From Saccharospirillaceae bacterium (lineage in GTDB: Bacteria; Pseudomonadota; Gammaproteobacteria; Pseudomonadales; Oceanobacteraceae): a DNA stretch of 64,000 bases. Below the pieces are notes generated by a model. The model was not told the origin of the DNA and did no database searches. It saw nothing but the letters and a program-made list of their open reading frames with translations. Position numbers and translations under genes: made by a program. Each line of letters opens with the position of its first letter. Position 1 is the stretch's first letter. The DNA is taken from contig JAJOJJ010000036.1 in the NCBI GenBank assembly GCA_021208685.1, forward strand, positions 62,001 through 126,000. The letters are read 5' to 3'. Below are positions 18,637 to 28,080 of the stretch, in pieces.

Positions 18637-19752
18637 ATGAAAATCCTGCTGCTGATCATCAGCACCCTGTTCGCACATGCCGCAACGGCTCACGACGTTC
18701 TCACTGATAAGCTCAGCCGCCCCTGGGGCATGGCCTTTGTCGCCCCCAATCAACTGCTCATCAGTGAACGCCGTGGCACGCTGCAGTTATTTGACACCGG
18801 GCAACGGCAATTACGGGCTGTTCAGGGAGCGCCCAGCGTCTGGTTCGATGGTCAGGGAGGCCTGCTCGATGTTGCCGTTGCTGCCGACTATCAGCCCGGT
18901 GGCTGGATTTATTTCACCTGGAGTGCCCCCGTAACAGGGAATGCCCCTCTGCCAGAAAGCCAGGCCGCTACCGCTCTGGGGCGTGCCCGTCTTGACCTCA
19001 GCCAACAACCCTTACAGCTCAGCCATTGGCAAACACTACTGGTCAGCCAGTCGGCAAGCCGCAGTGGTCAACATTTCGGCAGTCGCATCGCCTTTGATGA
19101 ACAGCATGTTTTTTTCAGCATCGGGGATCGCGGAACACGTGAAAACGGCCAGAGCCTGACCACCCACGCCGGAAAAATTCTGCGCCTGACCCGCGACGGC
19201 AGAATTCCGGCGGATAATCCCTTTGCCGGTCAGCCCGGCGCACTGGCAGAAATCTGGAGCTATGGCCACCGCAACCCTCAGGGACTGGCGTACGATGCCA
19301 CTCACCAGCGTTTGTGGGCCATTGAGCACGGGCCACGCGGCGGGGATGAAATCAACCTCATCCGCAAAGGCCACAACTACGGCTGGCCGGTTGTATCGTG
19401 GGGAAAAGAATACTGGAACCCGATGTATGTCGGCGAGGCGCGCAGCCACCCGGATATGACCGACCCGGTAAAAATGTACGATCCGTCCATCGCGCCGGGT
19501 TCTTTGCTGCTGTATCAGGGAAAGGCCCATGCCGACTGGCAGGGAAATCTGCTGGCCGGAGCGCTGAAGCTGACGCACCTGAACCGTGTGACGCTGGACG
19601 AAACCCCAAACGGGCCACAGGCGATTACTGAAGAACGCTTACTGACCCGACTCAGCGAACGCATAAGAGCACTGACAACGGATGCCCGGGGCAGACTCTA
19701 TCTGGCGACCGACAGCGGCCGCCTGTTGCGTTATTCAGGCCGCGCGGAATAG
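18637..19752 (+). CDS. yliI: PQQ-dependent aldose sugar dehydrogenase (YliI-like)
   Basis: Secreted six-bladed beta-propeller of the soluble glucose dehydrogenase (GSDH) family, predicted to oxidise aldoses with PQQ. From the ATG at 18637 it is 371 aa with the signal peptide MKILLLIISTLFAHAATA. Family motifs are RPWGMAFVAPNQLLISER near the N-terminus, HFGSRIAFD, YGHRNPQGLAYD, the active-site region EHGPRGGDEINLI and HNYGWPVVSWGKEY. The upstream open frame overlaps trmL and is not part of the gene. No PQQ synthesis genes are in the window. Confidence 0.9.
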   Translation: MKILLLIISTLFAHAATAHDVLTDKLSRPWGMAFVAPNQLLISERRGTLQLFDTGQRQLRAVQGAPSVWFDGQGGLLDVAVAADYQPGGWIYFTWSAPVTGNAPLPESQAATALGRARLDLSQQPLQLSHWQTLLVSQSASRSGQHFGSRIAFDEQHVFFSIGDRGTRENGQSLTTHAGKILRLTRDGRIPADNPFAGQPGALAEIWSYGHRNPQGLAYDATHQRLWAIEHGPRGGDEINLIRKGHNYGWPVVSWGKEYWNPMYVGEARSHPDMTDPVKMYDPSIAPGSLLLYQGKAHADWQGNLLAGALKLTHLNRVTLDETPNGPQAITEERLLTRLSERIRALTTDARGRLYLATDSGRLLRYSGRAE

Positions 19753-19803
19753 TGCTGCCCGGTTTCACCCGGACTCCAAGGCAGCAACCGCCGCAAACAA
19801 CAA

Positions 19804-19831
19804 AGGCCGCAACCCGTTAAGAGCGCGGCCT
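19804..19831 (-). terminator. Probable terminator after secB
   Basis: AGGCCGC (19804-19810) pairs with GCGGCCT (19825-19831). Read on the minus strand the hairpin is followed by TTTGTTGTTT, so it suits termination of the secB transcript; yliI converges from the other side. Confidence 0.55.
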
Positions 19832-19873
19832 CTGTTGCTGATAACAACCTGATCAGGTGCAGAAATACCCAGC

Positions 19874-20344
19874 TCAGTGAGTGGTTTCCTGCTCAGCCGC
19901 GGCCTGAGCCTGCTGTGCTTCCTGCTGCATACGCTGCTGGAACAGGGCATCGAAGTTAATCGGTGCCAGCATCAGGGCCGGGAAGCCACCTTTCACCACC
20001 AGGCTGTCAATGCTTTCACGCAGGTAAGGGAACAGGATATTCGGGCACATTGCCCCCAGCATCGGCTTCAGCTGTTGCTCAGGAATGTTCACCATGGCAA
20101 ACAAACCAGCCTGAATCAGCTCAACCAGAAAGGCAGTTTCGCCATCATTGGTCGCGGTAATGGTTACCTTCACAGACACTTCATAGTGGTTGTCATCAAG
20201 CTTGCGGGCACCGCTGTTGAGATCCAGCTTGATCTCTGGCTTCCACTCTTTGGTAAATACCTGAGGGGAATTCGGCGCTTCAAAAGAAGCGTCTTTTACA
20301 TAGATACGCTGCAAAGCGAATTGCGGCTGTTGATTATCGGCCAT
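19874..20344 (-). CDS. secB: Protein-export chaperone SecB
   Basis: Cytosolic tetrameric chaperone that keeps preproteins unfolded and passes them to SecA. It is 156 aa, the usual size. It has FALQRIYVKDASFEAPNSP, FTKEWKPEIKLDLN, VKVTITA and the ligand-groove region CPNILFPYLRESIDSLVVKGGFP. The C-terminus is Gln/Ala rich. It lies 40 bp downstream of the rhodanese gene; the glutaredoxin gene often found between these two is absent here. Confidence 0.97.
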   Translation of the reverse strand: MADNQQPQFALQRIYVKDASFEAPNSPQVFTKEWKPEIKLDLNSGARKLDDNHYEVSVKVTITATNDGETAFLVELIQAGLFAMVNIPEQQLKPMLGAMCPNILFPYLRESIDSLVVKGGFPALMLAPINFDALFQQRMQQEAQQAQAAAEQETTH

Positions 20345-20383
20345 GTCGTAAAGTCCTTCTGATTATAATGTGCCGGAGCAGCC

Positions 20384-20797
20384 TCAGCTGCGCACCACCG
20401 GCAGGTTCTGATTGGTCCACTCCATCATGCCGCCGCTCAGGCGTACAGCGTTGAAGCCCTTTTCACGCAGCATCTTACCGGCCACGCCCACGGTCTGACC
20501 GGTCTTGCACACCAGAATGATCGGGCGCTCTTTGTGAGCATCCAGTTCATTCAGGCGGCTGGCCAGACTGCTGTAGGGAATGTTCATGGCATTGGCCAGA
20601 TGACCGGCGCTGAAATCTTTTTTGTCACGGATATCCAGCACCACCGCGTTTTCTTTATTAATCATCAAAGTAGCCTGAGCGGTCGACACCGTCTGACCAC
20701 TGCGGCGGCTGTTATCCCACAGCAGAGCCGCCAGAAACGCCCCCCAAATGGCCACCAACTCAATGTGGTTGCCCACAAAATCAAATAGACGATCCAT
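20384..20797 (-). CDS. Membrane-anchored rhodanese-like protein (YibN type)
   Basis: A 137 aa protein with one N-terminal membrane helix (about 10-27, [17 protein letters not shown]) and a single rhodanese domain. The catalytic loop is CKTGQT with the active Cys at about 110, and the CH2A-like [13 protein letters not shown] and LSGGMMEW segments are intact. A sulphurtransferase role is likely but the acceptor is unknown. It sits directly before secB, as in many gammaproteobacteria. Confidence 0.88.
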   Translation of the reverse strand: MDRLFDFVGNHIELVAIWGAFLAALLWDNSRRSGQTVSTAQATLMINKENAVVLDIRDKKDFSAGHLANAMNIPYSSLASRLNELDAHKERPIILVCKTGQTVGVAGKMLREKGFNAVRLSGGMMEWTNQNLPVVRS

Positions 20798-20989
20798 AAC
20801 TTCTCATCATCACCCGAAAAAAGAAGGCGGCAGTATAGCGCCTGCCCGCCTGCGGAACCACCGCCAAACCCGACGTTACTCCCCCGGCCACCGGGTGCCT
20901 GACAACAACAGTCCGGCGGGGAAGAAAAAACCCTCAGCAGCGACCATTTTTGGCTACGCAGCAGGGCGACGACGGCCGTGTTTTTTGGG

Positions 20990-20995
20990 TACAAT
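20990..20995 (+). promoter_or_regulatory. Probable -10 element of the gpmI promoter
   Basis: TACAAT at 20990-20995, 37 bp before the gpmI ATG, is a good sigma-70 -10 hexamer. No strong -35 is visible at the matching distance. Confidence 0.4.
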
Positions 20996-21032
20996 GGCGG
21001 ACTTTCGTGGCAACGTAACCGAGTCTGTTTTA

Positions 21033-22577
21033 ATGAAATCGCGCCCTGTACCTACCGCTCTGATCATTCTCGATGGCTGGGGCTATCGTGAAGAAACCGC
21101 CAACAACGCCATTGCCAACGCCCATACGCCAACCTGGGATCGCCTGCTCACGCAGTACCCTAATGTACTGATCCAGACCTCCGGCGAAGCCGTGGGCCTG
21201 CCGGACGGCCAGATGGGTAACTCCGAAGTGGGGCATATGAATCTGGGTGCCGGACGCATCGTTTACCAGAACTTCACCCGCATCAACAAAGCCATCAAAG
21301 ACAATGAGCTGATTAACAACGCAGCGCTGTGTGCCGCCATCGACAAAGCCGTCGCCCAAGGCGGGGCCGTCCATTTTACCGGCCTGCTGTCACCCGGTGG
21401 TGTACACAGCCATGAAGATCACCTGGTTGCGCTGCTGGAGATGGCCAAAGCCCGTGGCGCTGAGCGCGCTTATGTACACGCCATTCTCGATGGCCGCGAT
21501 ATGCCGCCACGCTCTGCTGCACCCTCCATCAAAAAGATTGAAGACACCTTTGCCCGTCTGGGTAATGGCCAGATTGCCAGCGTCATTGGCCGCTTCTTCT
21601 CAATGGACCGCGACAACCGCTGGGAACGGGTACAGGCCGGCTACGATGCCATGACCCTGGGCAGCGCCGAATTCCGCGCCGCCACCGCCAGCGAAGCGCT
21701 GATCAATGCCTATGGCCGTGATGAAAACGACGAGTTCGTTAAAGCCACCATCATTGAAGGCGCCGATGGCCGGGTACAGGATAACGACGCCGTCATTTTC
21801 TTTAATTTCCGCCCGGACCGTGCCCGCGAACTGACCCGCGCCTTTGTCTCCGGCGATGACTTCAAAGGTTTTGAACGTGCAGCCCGCCCACAGCTTGCCG
21901 ACTTTGTCATGCTGACCGAGTACGCCGCCGACATCAAAGCCAGCTGCGCGTTCCCGCCTGCCACACTGAGCAACGGCATCGGTGAATACGTATCCAATCT
22001 GGGACTGACTCAGCTGCGCATTGCCGAAACCGAAAAATACGCCCACGTCACCTTTTTCTTCTCCGGTGGCCGTGAAGAAGAATACACCGGTGAAACGCGT
22101 ATTCTGGTGAAATCCCCGGATGTGGCCACCTACGACCTGCAGCCGGAAATGAGCGCCCCGGAAGTGACCGATAAACTGGTCGCCGCCATTAAAAACCGCG
22201 AGTTTGACCTGATCGTCTGCAACTACGCCAACGGTGATATGGTTGGTCACACCGGCGTTTATGACGCCGCCGTGAAAGCCGCCGAGTGCATCGACGAATG
22301 CATTAAGCGCGTGACCGATGCACTGCTGGAAGTGGGCGGCGAATGTCTGATCACAGCCGACCACGGCAATGCCGAACAGATGCTGGATGACAACGGCGAA
22401 GCCATGACCCAGCACACCACCGGCCCGGTCAACCTGATTTACGTGCATAACCGCGACGGCGTCGCCGGGTTAAGCCCGGGCCGCCTGTGTGACATTTCAC
22501 CGACGCTGCTGAGCATCATGGGCTTGCCGCAACCGGCCGAAATGGATGGCAACAGTCTGGTCAGCTACGGCAACTGA
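21033..22577 (+). CDS. gpmI: 2,3-bisphosphoglycerate-independent phosphoglycerate mutase
   Basis: Glycolytic and gluconeogenic enzyme interconverting 3- and 2-phosphoglycerate with two Mn2+ ions and a phosphoserine intermediate. From the ATG at 21033 it is 514 aa, the normal size. Motifs are [11 protein letters not shown], the catalytic Ser in [37 protein letters not shown] and the metal-binding [10 protein letters not shown]. The frame is open for 95 codons upstream, but that part overlaps the divergent rhodanese gene. It is followed closely by envC and ctpA. Confidence 0.97.
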   Translation: MKSRPVPTALIILDGWGYREETANNAIANAHTPTWDRLLTQYPNVLIQTSGEAVGLPDGQMGNSEVGHMNLGAGRIVYQNFTRINKAIKDNELINNAALCAAIDKAVAQGGAVHFTGLLSPGGVHSHEDHLVALLEMAKARGAERAYVHAILDGRDMPPRSAAPSIKKIEDTFARLGNGQIASVIGRFFSMDRDNRWERVQAGYDAMTLGSAEFRAATASEALINAYGRDENDEFVKATIIEGADGRVQDNDAVIFFNFRPDRARELTRAFVSGDDFKGFERAARPQLADFVMLTEYAADIKASCAFPPATLSNGIGEYVSNLGLTQLRIAETEKYAHVTFFFSGGREEEYTGETRILVKSPDVATYDLQPEMSAPEVTDKLVAAIKNREFDLIVCNYANGDMVGHTGVYDAAVKAAECIDECIKRVTDALLEVGGECLITADHGNAEQMLDDNGEAMTQHTTGPVNLIYVHNRDGVAGLSPGRLCDISPTLLSIMGLPQPAEMDGNSLVSYGN

Positions 22578-22579
22578 GT

Positions 22580-23704
22580 ATGAAGTCACTGCGACTGTGC
22601 GGGTTATCTCTGCTGCTGTTGTGCCTGCCCGTGCAGGCCAATGATGAAGCGAAGCTGGATGCACTGAAAACTGAAATAGCCAAACTCGAACAGTGGCTGA
22701 ACTCAGCAAAAGACGAGTACAGCCAGCTGAACGATGCGCTGCGCCAATCGGATAAAGACATCGCGGAACTGAGCAAGCAGATCGAGCAGACCCGTGCCCG
22801 CCTGCAGGAGGAGAAAGACCGCCTAAAAAAGCTCAGACAGGAGCAGGGACAGCTCCGCCAGTTACAGGACAACCATCGCCAGCATCTCGCTGAGCAGCTG
22901 CGCTCAGCCCAGCGCATCGGGGCCGAAGGGCCACTTAAGCTGCTGCTCAATCAGAATGATCCGCAACAGGCGCAGCGCATGCTGCGCTATTTCAGTTATT
23001 TCAATAACGCCCGGATTGAGCACATCAACCGCATTCTGGCCGAGCTTGAACGGCTGGATAAGCTTGCCGAGCTGATTGCGCAGCAGGAACAACAATTGCT
23101 GGCCACCGAGAAAAGCCTGCTGGGCAAAAACCGCGAAATGGCCACGCGCAAGCAGGAACAGCAGCAACTGCTGGCTAAACTCGCCGGCCAGATGAAAACC
23201 GAACAGCAACGTCTGGCGCAGAAAGAAGCCGACCGCAAACGTCTGGAAGCCCTGCTTAACGAAGTTCAGACACTGCTGGCGAACAGCCCGCGCAAAGACG
23301 ATGCCCGACCGATTACTGCACTGAAGGGTAAGCTGCCGCGTCCGGTTGATGGTCGTGTACTGCATGCCTTTGGCAACCGCAATAATGACCGTATGAACCG
23401 CTGGGAAGGCTGGGTGATGAGCACCGAGGAAGGAGCACCGGTACGTGCGGTTCACCATGGCCGGGTGGTGTATTCCGACTGGCTGCGCGGCTTTGGTTTA
23501 ATCACCATCATTGATCATGGTCAGGGCTATCTGAGTCTGTACGCCCACAACCAGACCTTATTGCGCGATGTCGGTGCCTGGGTGAATCAGGGGGACAGCA
23601 TTGCCACCGTTGGCCGCAGTGGCGGCAATACGGAACCAGGCCTGTATTTTGAGATCCGTTATAAAGGTAAGCCACAAGACCCGGCCGCCTGGCTGAAACG
23701 ATGA
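22580..23704 (+). CDS. envC: Murein hydrolase activator EnvC
   Basis: Periplasmic activator of the septal amidases, controlled by FtsEX (374 aa). It starts 2 bp after gpmI with the signal peptide MKSLRLCGLSLLLLCLPVQA. A long coiled coil follows (about 22-240). The C-terminal LytM/M23 domain (about 260-374) has lost the zinc ligands: the usual HxxxD is replaced around NRWEGWVMS and the HLHFE motif reads GLYFEI. It is therefore an activator and not an enzyme, as known for EnvC. Confidence 0.93.
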   Translation: MKSLRLCGLSLLLLCLPVQANDEAKLDALKTEIAKLEQWLNSAKDEYSQLNDALRQSDKDIAELSKQIEQTRARLQEEKDRLKKLRQEQGQLRQLQDNHRQHLAEQLRSAQRIGAEGPLKLLLNQNDPQQAQRMLRYFSYFNNARIEHINRILAELERLDKLAELIAQQEQQLLATEKSLLGKNREMATRKQEQQQLLAKLAGQMKTEQQRLAQKEADRKRLEALLNEVQTLLANSPRKDDARPITALKGKLPRPVDGRVLHAFGNRNNDRMNRWEGWVMSTEEGAPVRAVHHGRVVYSDWLRGFGLITIIDHGQGYLSLYAHNQTLLRDVGAWVNQGDSIATVGRSGGNTEPGLYFEIRYKGKPQDPAAWLKR

Positions 23705-23784
23705 ACCGGCGCGCCCTGCCGCGCCTTAACAGGTTCTGACTTTTATGCCATTCTTCAACGCATTGATCTGAATTGAGTATTGTC

Positions 23785-25161
23785 ATGCCGTTATTTTCTG
23801 TTCTGTCCCGCCGTATGATTTCCCGGCTTGGTTGCACTGCGGTTTGTCTGTTCACACTGGGTATCACTCAGGTGCAGGCACAACCGGCAGACACTGAGGC
23901 AGCTGCTGCAGACACCAGCAACACCGGACAGCGTCCGCATGGACAATTACCGCTGCAGGAGTTGCGTAATTTCACCGAGATTTTTGAACGCATCCGCAGT
24001 GCCTATGTAGAAGAAGTCGACGATAAAACCCTGCTGGAATACGCCATCAACGGCATGCTTACCTCCCTGGATCCGCATTCCGCCTATCTGCAGCCGGAGG
24101 CATTTTCGGATCTGCAGGAAAACACCTCAGGCAAATTCGGCGGACTGGGTATTGAAGTCGGCATGGAAGATGGACTGATTCTGGTGGTTACCCCCATCGA
24201 TGACACGCCTGCGCAAAAAGCCGGTATCCGCGCCGGTGATTTAATCGTATCACTCGATGGCGAAGCGGTGATGGGGATGAATCTGAACGACGCCGTAGAG
24301 CGCATGCGCGGTGCACCCGGTTCAGAAATCACCCTGGAAATCCGCCGTAAAAGCGAAAAAGAACTGCTGACCTTCACCCTGGCCCGTGCCGAAATCAAAG
24401 TCGCCAGCGTGCGTACCGAGATGCTCAGCGGTGGCATCGGTTACGTGCGCATCACCCAGTTTCAGGAACACACCGGCAGCGAACTGGCCAGCGCCATCGA
24501 AGACTGGCGCAGCAACGATACGCTGAACGGTATTATTCTCGATCTGCGCAACAACCCCGGCGGAGTACTGGACGCCGCTGTTGAAGTGGTCGACAGCTTC
24601 ATCAGTCAGGGGCTTATTGTTTACACCAAAGGCCGCACCCCCAGTGCCGAAGTCAGTTACTCCGCCACCAACCACACACCGGCCGGCAATATACCGGTGG
24701 TTGTTCTGATTAACGGTGGCTCTGCCTCCGCTTCAGAAATCGTCGCCGGAGCACTGCAGGATCATCAGCGTGCCGTCATCGTTGGCACCCAGTCATTCGG
24801 TAAAGGATCCGTGCAAAGTGTGCTGCCGATTACAGAAGACCGCGCAGTAAAACTGACGACAGCACGTTACTTCACCCCCAATGGCCGCTCGATTCAGGCA
24901 CAGGGAATTAATCCGGATATCTGGGTTGAACAAAGTGAAGTAACCCCTTACGAACAGCGCTTTTATAAAGAAGCCGACTTACCCGGCCATCTGAGCAATC
25001 CAACGGAAAAAGAAAGCAAAGCGCCGGAACAAGGCACAGCAGCAGGCAGTAACGCTGAAGCCGACCCCAGTGCCGGATTGCTGAAGAAAGATTTTCAGTT
25101 ATACGAAGCACATACCCTGCTGCGCGGCGTTACCATTCTCAGCCCCCGCCCGGAGGCCTGA
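23785..25161 (+). CDS. ctpA: S41 carboxy-terminal processing protease
   Basis: Periplasmic serine protease that trims envelope proteins (458 aa). The signal peptide ends near GITQVQAQ. A PDZ domain (about 85-170) contains GGLGIEVG and AQKAGIRAGDLIVSLDG. The S41 core has the catalytic Ser in NGGSASASEIVAGALQDH and the Lys in TQSFGKGSVQ. The ATG at 23785 is preferred to a TTG four codons upstream. The gpmI-envC-ctpA order is common in proteobacteria. Confidence 0.92.
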   Translation: MPLFSVLSRRMISRLGCTAVCLFTLGITQVQAQPADTEAAAADTSNTGQRPHGQLPLQELRNFTEIFERIRSAYVEEVDDKTLLEYAINGMLTSLDPHSAYLQPEAFSDLQENTSGKFGGLGIEVGMEDGLILVVTPIDDTPAQKAGIRAGDLIVSLDGEAVMGMNLNDAVERMRGAPGSEITLEIRRKSEKELLTFTLARAEIKVASVRTEMLSGGIGYVRITQFQEHTGSELASAIEDWRSNDTLNGIILDLRNNPGGVLDAAVEVVDSFISQGLIVYTKGRTPSAEVSYSATNHTPAGNIPVVVLINGGSASASEIVAGALQDHQRAVIVGTQSFGKGSVQSVLPITEDRAVKLTTARYFTPNGRSIQAQGINPDIWVEQSEVTPYEQRFYKEADLPGHLSNPTEKESKAPEQGTAAGSNAEADPSAGLLKKDFQLYEAHTLLRGVTILSPRPEA

Positions 25162-25998
25162 TTGCTGCAACGCTTCCCATGGCTGGCGGCGGTCAGCCTG
25201 TTCACCCTGTTTACGGTACTGCCCGCCCACGGCGACAGTGCGGCAAACAGCAGGGCGACTGCCGGGTTATTGCTGATTATCGATGATATCGGCAATAACC
25301 AGCGTGCCGGTAAACGCGTCATCGCCTTGCCCGGCCCGCTGAATCTCGCCTTTCTGCCGCACACGCCCTACTCCGCACTACTGGCCGAAGAAGCATTTCA
25401 GGCCGGTCATGGGGTTATGCTGCACGCCCCAATGGCCAATGAACAGGGTGCCCGCCTTGGCCCTGGCGCACTGGTCAGCGGTATGGATCAGGCCAGCCTG
25501 CAACAAACCCTGAGCGACAGCCTGGCCGCCATTCCCCATGTACAGGGCATGAATAACCATATGGGCAGCCTGCTGACACAACAGGCCGATGCCATGAACT
25601 GGGTTATGCAGGTTGCGCGGCAGCAGGGACTGTTTTTTGTTGATAGCCTTACCAGCCCGAAAAGCGTCGCCCTGGAGCAGGCCCGTGCCGCCGGAATTCC
25701 GGCTCTGGAACGTGATGTATTCCTCGATAACGACACCCACCCCGCCGCATTAAAGCGCCAGTTTGAGCAAGCACTCCAGCTTGCCAAACAGCGCGGTTAT
25801 GCCGTGCTTATTGGTCATCCCTACCCTGAAACACTGGCGTTTCTGGCGCAAGAATTACCGGCATTACACGCGCAGAATGTCCGCCTCACCCGGGTTGATC
25901 AGTTTTTACAGCAGCGTCTGTGGCTGCCATTACAGCCTGCCACCCAGACACCGTCACGCTACCTGCTGCGCGCAACCGGCGCTCAGCTGGAACCCTGA
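25162..25998 (+). CDS. Divergent polysaccharide deacetylase family protein (YibQ-like)
   Basis: Exported protein of 278 aa that starts at a TTG immediately after the ctpA stop codon. A signal peptide (about 1-25, ending VLPAHG) precedes a NodB-like fold with the first motif LLLIIDDIGNN, then LHAPMAN, MNNHMGSLLTQQ and IGHPYPETL. The family is related to carbohydrate deacetylases; the substrate is unknown. The gene order envC-ctpA-yibQ is conserved widely and suggests a cell-wall role. Confidence 0.85.
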   Translation: MLQRFPWLAAVSLFTLFTVLPAHGDSAANSRATAGLLLIIDDIGNNQRAGKRVIALPGPLNLAFLPHTPYSALLAEEAFQAGHGVMLHAPMANEQGARLGPGALVSGMDQASLQQTLSDSLAAIPHVQGMNNHMGSLLTQQADAMNWVMQVARQQGLFFVDSLTSPKSVALEQARAAGIPALERDVFLDNDTHPAALKRQFEQALQLAKQRGYAVLIGHPYPETLAFLAQELPALHAQNVRLTRVDQFLQQRLWLPLQPATQTPSRYLLRATGAQLEP

Positions 25999-26167
25999 GA
26001 GAAGAAGTCAGTAAAAAGTGTCATTGCATCATTCTGAAGACTGACAGCCTGACAATAACCCTGTATGACCGTAAAAGACTGTAAATAGCCGTGTTTTGGT
26101 ACGCCACAATACTTGTACGTTAGTTTTGTTTTGGATAACCTGAAGAGGATTTTTTGAGGGGCAAATA

Positions 26168-26470
26168 ATGATAAAAAAACTCAGCACAGGCCTGCTGCTT
26201 GTAATGGTCAGCAGTGCCAATGCCACCGACGACTACAGCAAAGAACTGTATGAAATTTACTGCACGGCCTGCCATGCCGTCGCCACTTCCGGCGCACCGC
26301 AGGCATTCACTTCCGAATGGGATAAATTGGTCAACAAAGGTTTTAATACCCTTGTTAATAACGCCATCAATGGTATTGGCAACATGCCCCCCATGGGAAC
26401 CTGTACTGAGTGCAGCGCCGAAGATCTGGAAGACATCATTCGCTATATGGCACAGGAGCAAAAGCCGTGA
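26168..26470 (+). CDS. Small c-type cytochrome (cytochrome c5-like)
   Basis: Periplasmic monohaem cytochrome of 100 aa with the signal peptide MIKKLSTGLLLVMVSSANA, the haem site CTACH and a likely Met ligand in NMPPMGTC. The extra CTEC pair is typical of cytochrome c5-like proteins. The ribosome site GAGGGGC lies upstream. Its last four bases GTGA are also the start of the lactone oxidase gene, so the two are translationally coupled. Confidence 0.88.
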   Translation: MIKKLSTGLLLVMVSSANATDDYSKELYEIYCTACHAVATSGAPQAFTSEWDKLVNKGFNTLVNNAINGIGNMPPMGTCTECSAEDLEDIIRYMAQEQKP

Positions 26471-27888
26471 ATTTTGACCGTATTCAACTTAACCGCCGCA
26501 ATCTGCTGAAAGCGGCTGGCGCAGGCCTGGTTGCCGCTGGCACTGCCGGTTGCAGTTCCAGCGTAAAACCACAGGAAAATCCGGGTATTATCGGTAAAGA
26601 CGGCCAACGCGTTCTGCCCTGGAGCAACTGGTCGGGTAATCAGCACTGTCAGCCGAATGAACGTCTGGTGCCACGCAGCGAAGATGAGCTGCAGAATATT
26701 CTGCGTAATGCCACCCAGCCGATACGCAGTGTTGGCTCCGGCCACAGTTTCAGCGCGCTGGTGCCAACCGACCAGACCCTGCTGTCGCTGGCACGACTGC
26801 GCGGTGTTGAAAATGTTGACAGCAACGCCATGGAAGCGGATGTCTGGGCCGGTACACGCCTGTCTCAGATCGGCGACAAACTGTGGGAACATGGCCTCTC
26901 CACCATCAATATGTCTGACATCGACAGTCAGGCTTTCGGAGGAGCGCTGGCTACCTCAACCCATGGTACCGGTAAAGATCTCGGCACCCTTTCGACCCAT
27001 GTCAAAACCCTGCGCATCGCCAATGCCGGCGGTGAAATCGTCGAGTGCAGCGCCGCACAGAACAGCGATCTGTTCCATGCTGCCGGTAACAACCTCGGCG
27101 CACTGGGTATTGTCACCAAGGCGCGGATTCACGCAGAAAAAGCCTATTATCTGAAAGAACACAGCTGGATGATGTCGGAAGACGAAGGTCTGGAGCGTGC
27201 GGAAGAATTACGCGATGCTCACCGCCATTACGAAATGTATGCCCTGCCGCACAGTGATTACATGCTGGGTATTTCTATCGACAAAATTGATCCGGCAGAA
27301 ATTCCGGCTGATCAGCCAGAGCCCAGCGGCGATGCCTATGAAGCTTTCCGCATGATGTCGAACCTGATTGACTACATGCCATTTGCCCGCAGCTGGCTGG
27401 TGAATTTTGGTGCCGGTGGTGTGGAACCAGAAACCCGCTACGGTAAATCGCACGAAATTTTCGGCAACCTGCGTGATATTCGTTTTAACGAAATGGAATA
27501 TACCGTACCTGCCGAAGTCGGTCCGCAGTGTCTGCGTGAAATTCTGCAGACGATCAAAAAGCAGAATATCCCGGTTATTTTCCCAATCGAAGCCCGCTAC
27601 ATCAAAGGCGACGATGTATGGCTGAGCCCATTCTATAAGCGCGATGGTTTTGCCATCAGCTGCCATAATTTCCACGACAAGGATTACAAAAAATACTTTG
27701 CCGCCATCGAACCGATTTTCTGGAAATACGATGGCCGTCCGCACTGGGGAAAAATTCATACACTGAAAGCAGCAGACTTTGCCGCACGCTATGAACGCTT
27801 TAATGATTTCCTGAGGGTGCGTAAAGAAATGGACCCACAAGGTCTGTTCCTGAATGAGCATCTGCGTTCAACGCTGGGAGTCAGTTGA
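26467..27888 (+). CDS. FAD-linked sugar lactone oxidase/dehydrogenase (D-arabinono-1,4-lactone oxidase family)
   Basis: VAO-family flavoprotein of 473 aa starting at a GTG that overlaps the cytochrome stop. The N-terminus has a twin-arginine motif (NRRNLLKAAGAG) followed by a lipobox-like AGTAGC, so it is predicted to be exported folded by Tat and possibly lipid-anchored. The FAD domain has IRSVGSGHSFSALVPT and GGALATSTHGTG. The C-terminal ALO domain has RPHWGKIHTL and DPQGLFLNEHLR. The substrate is probably an aldonolactone or a related sugar or alcohol; the coupled cytochrome suggests it passes electrons to the respiratory chain. Confidence 0.85.
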   Translation: MNFDRIQLNRRNLLKAAGAGLVAAGTAGCSSSVKPQENPGIIGKDGQRVLPWSNWSGNQHCQPNERLVPRSEDELQNILRNATQPIRSVGSGHSFSALVPTDQTLLSLARLRGVENVDSNAMEADVWAGTRLSQIGDKLWEHGLSTINMSDIDSQAFGGALATSTHGTGKDLGTLSTHVKTLRIANAGGEIVECSAAQNSDLFHAAGNNLGALGIVTKARIHAEKAYYLKEHSWMMSEDEGLERAEELRDAHRHYEMYALPHSDYMLGISIDKIDPAEIPADQPEPSGDAYEAFRMMSNLIDYMPFARSWLVNFGAGGVEPETRYGKSHEIFGNLRDIRFNEMEYTVPAEVGPQCLREILQTIKKQNIPVIFPIEARYIKGDDVWLSPFYKRDGFAISCHNFHDKDYKKYFAAIEPIFWKYDGRPHWGKIHTLKAADFAARYERFNDFLRVRKEMDPQGLFLNEHLRSTLGVS

Positions 27889-27922
27889 TTTAAAAAGTAC
27901 GATAATTAATCGTGCGATAAAT

Positions 27923-27950
27923 AAAAAAGCCGGTAATCACCGGCTTTTTT
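27923..27950 (+). terminator. Rho-independent terminator
   Basis: AAAAAAGCCGGT (27923-27934) and ACCGGCTTTTTT (27939-27950) form a 12 bp stem with loop AATC and a T-run. It ends the cytochrome/lactone oxidase unit. Confidence 0.9.
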
Positions 27951-28080
27951 ATGAATATTCCAGACGATATACCGTATTCAGCAGCAACGGCTGAAACGTT
28001 CTTCAACGTTACTTACCAGAATTTTTCAAACGGCTTACCATAACTTTTTATCAGACCGGATATTCTGATAAGCTTGCCCC

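Noticed and set aside
20748-21032. Extended N-terminus of gpmI
   Set aside because: The upstream 95 codons overlap the divergent rhodanese gene and promoter; gpmI homology starts at the ATG at 21033.
21600-22448. Long minus-strand open frame opposite gpmI
   Set aside because: gpmI has all catalytic motifs in the plus frame; the antisense frame has only the skewed composition of a shadow.
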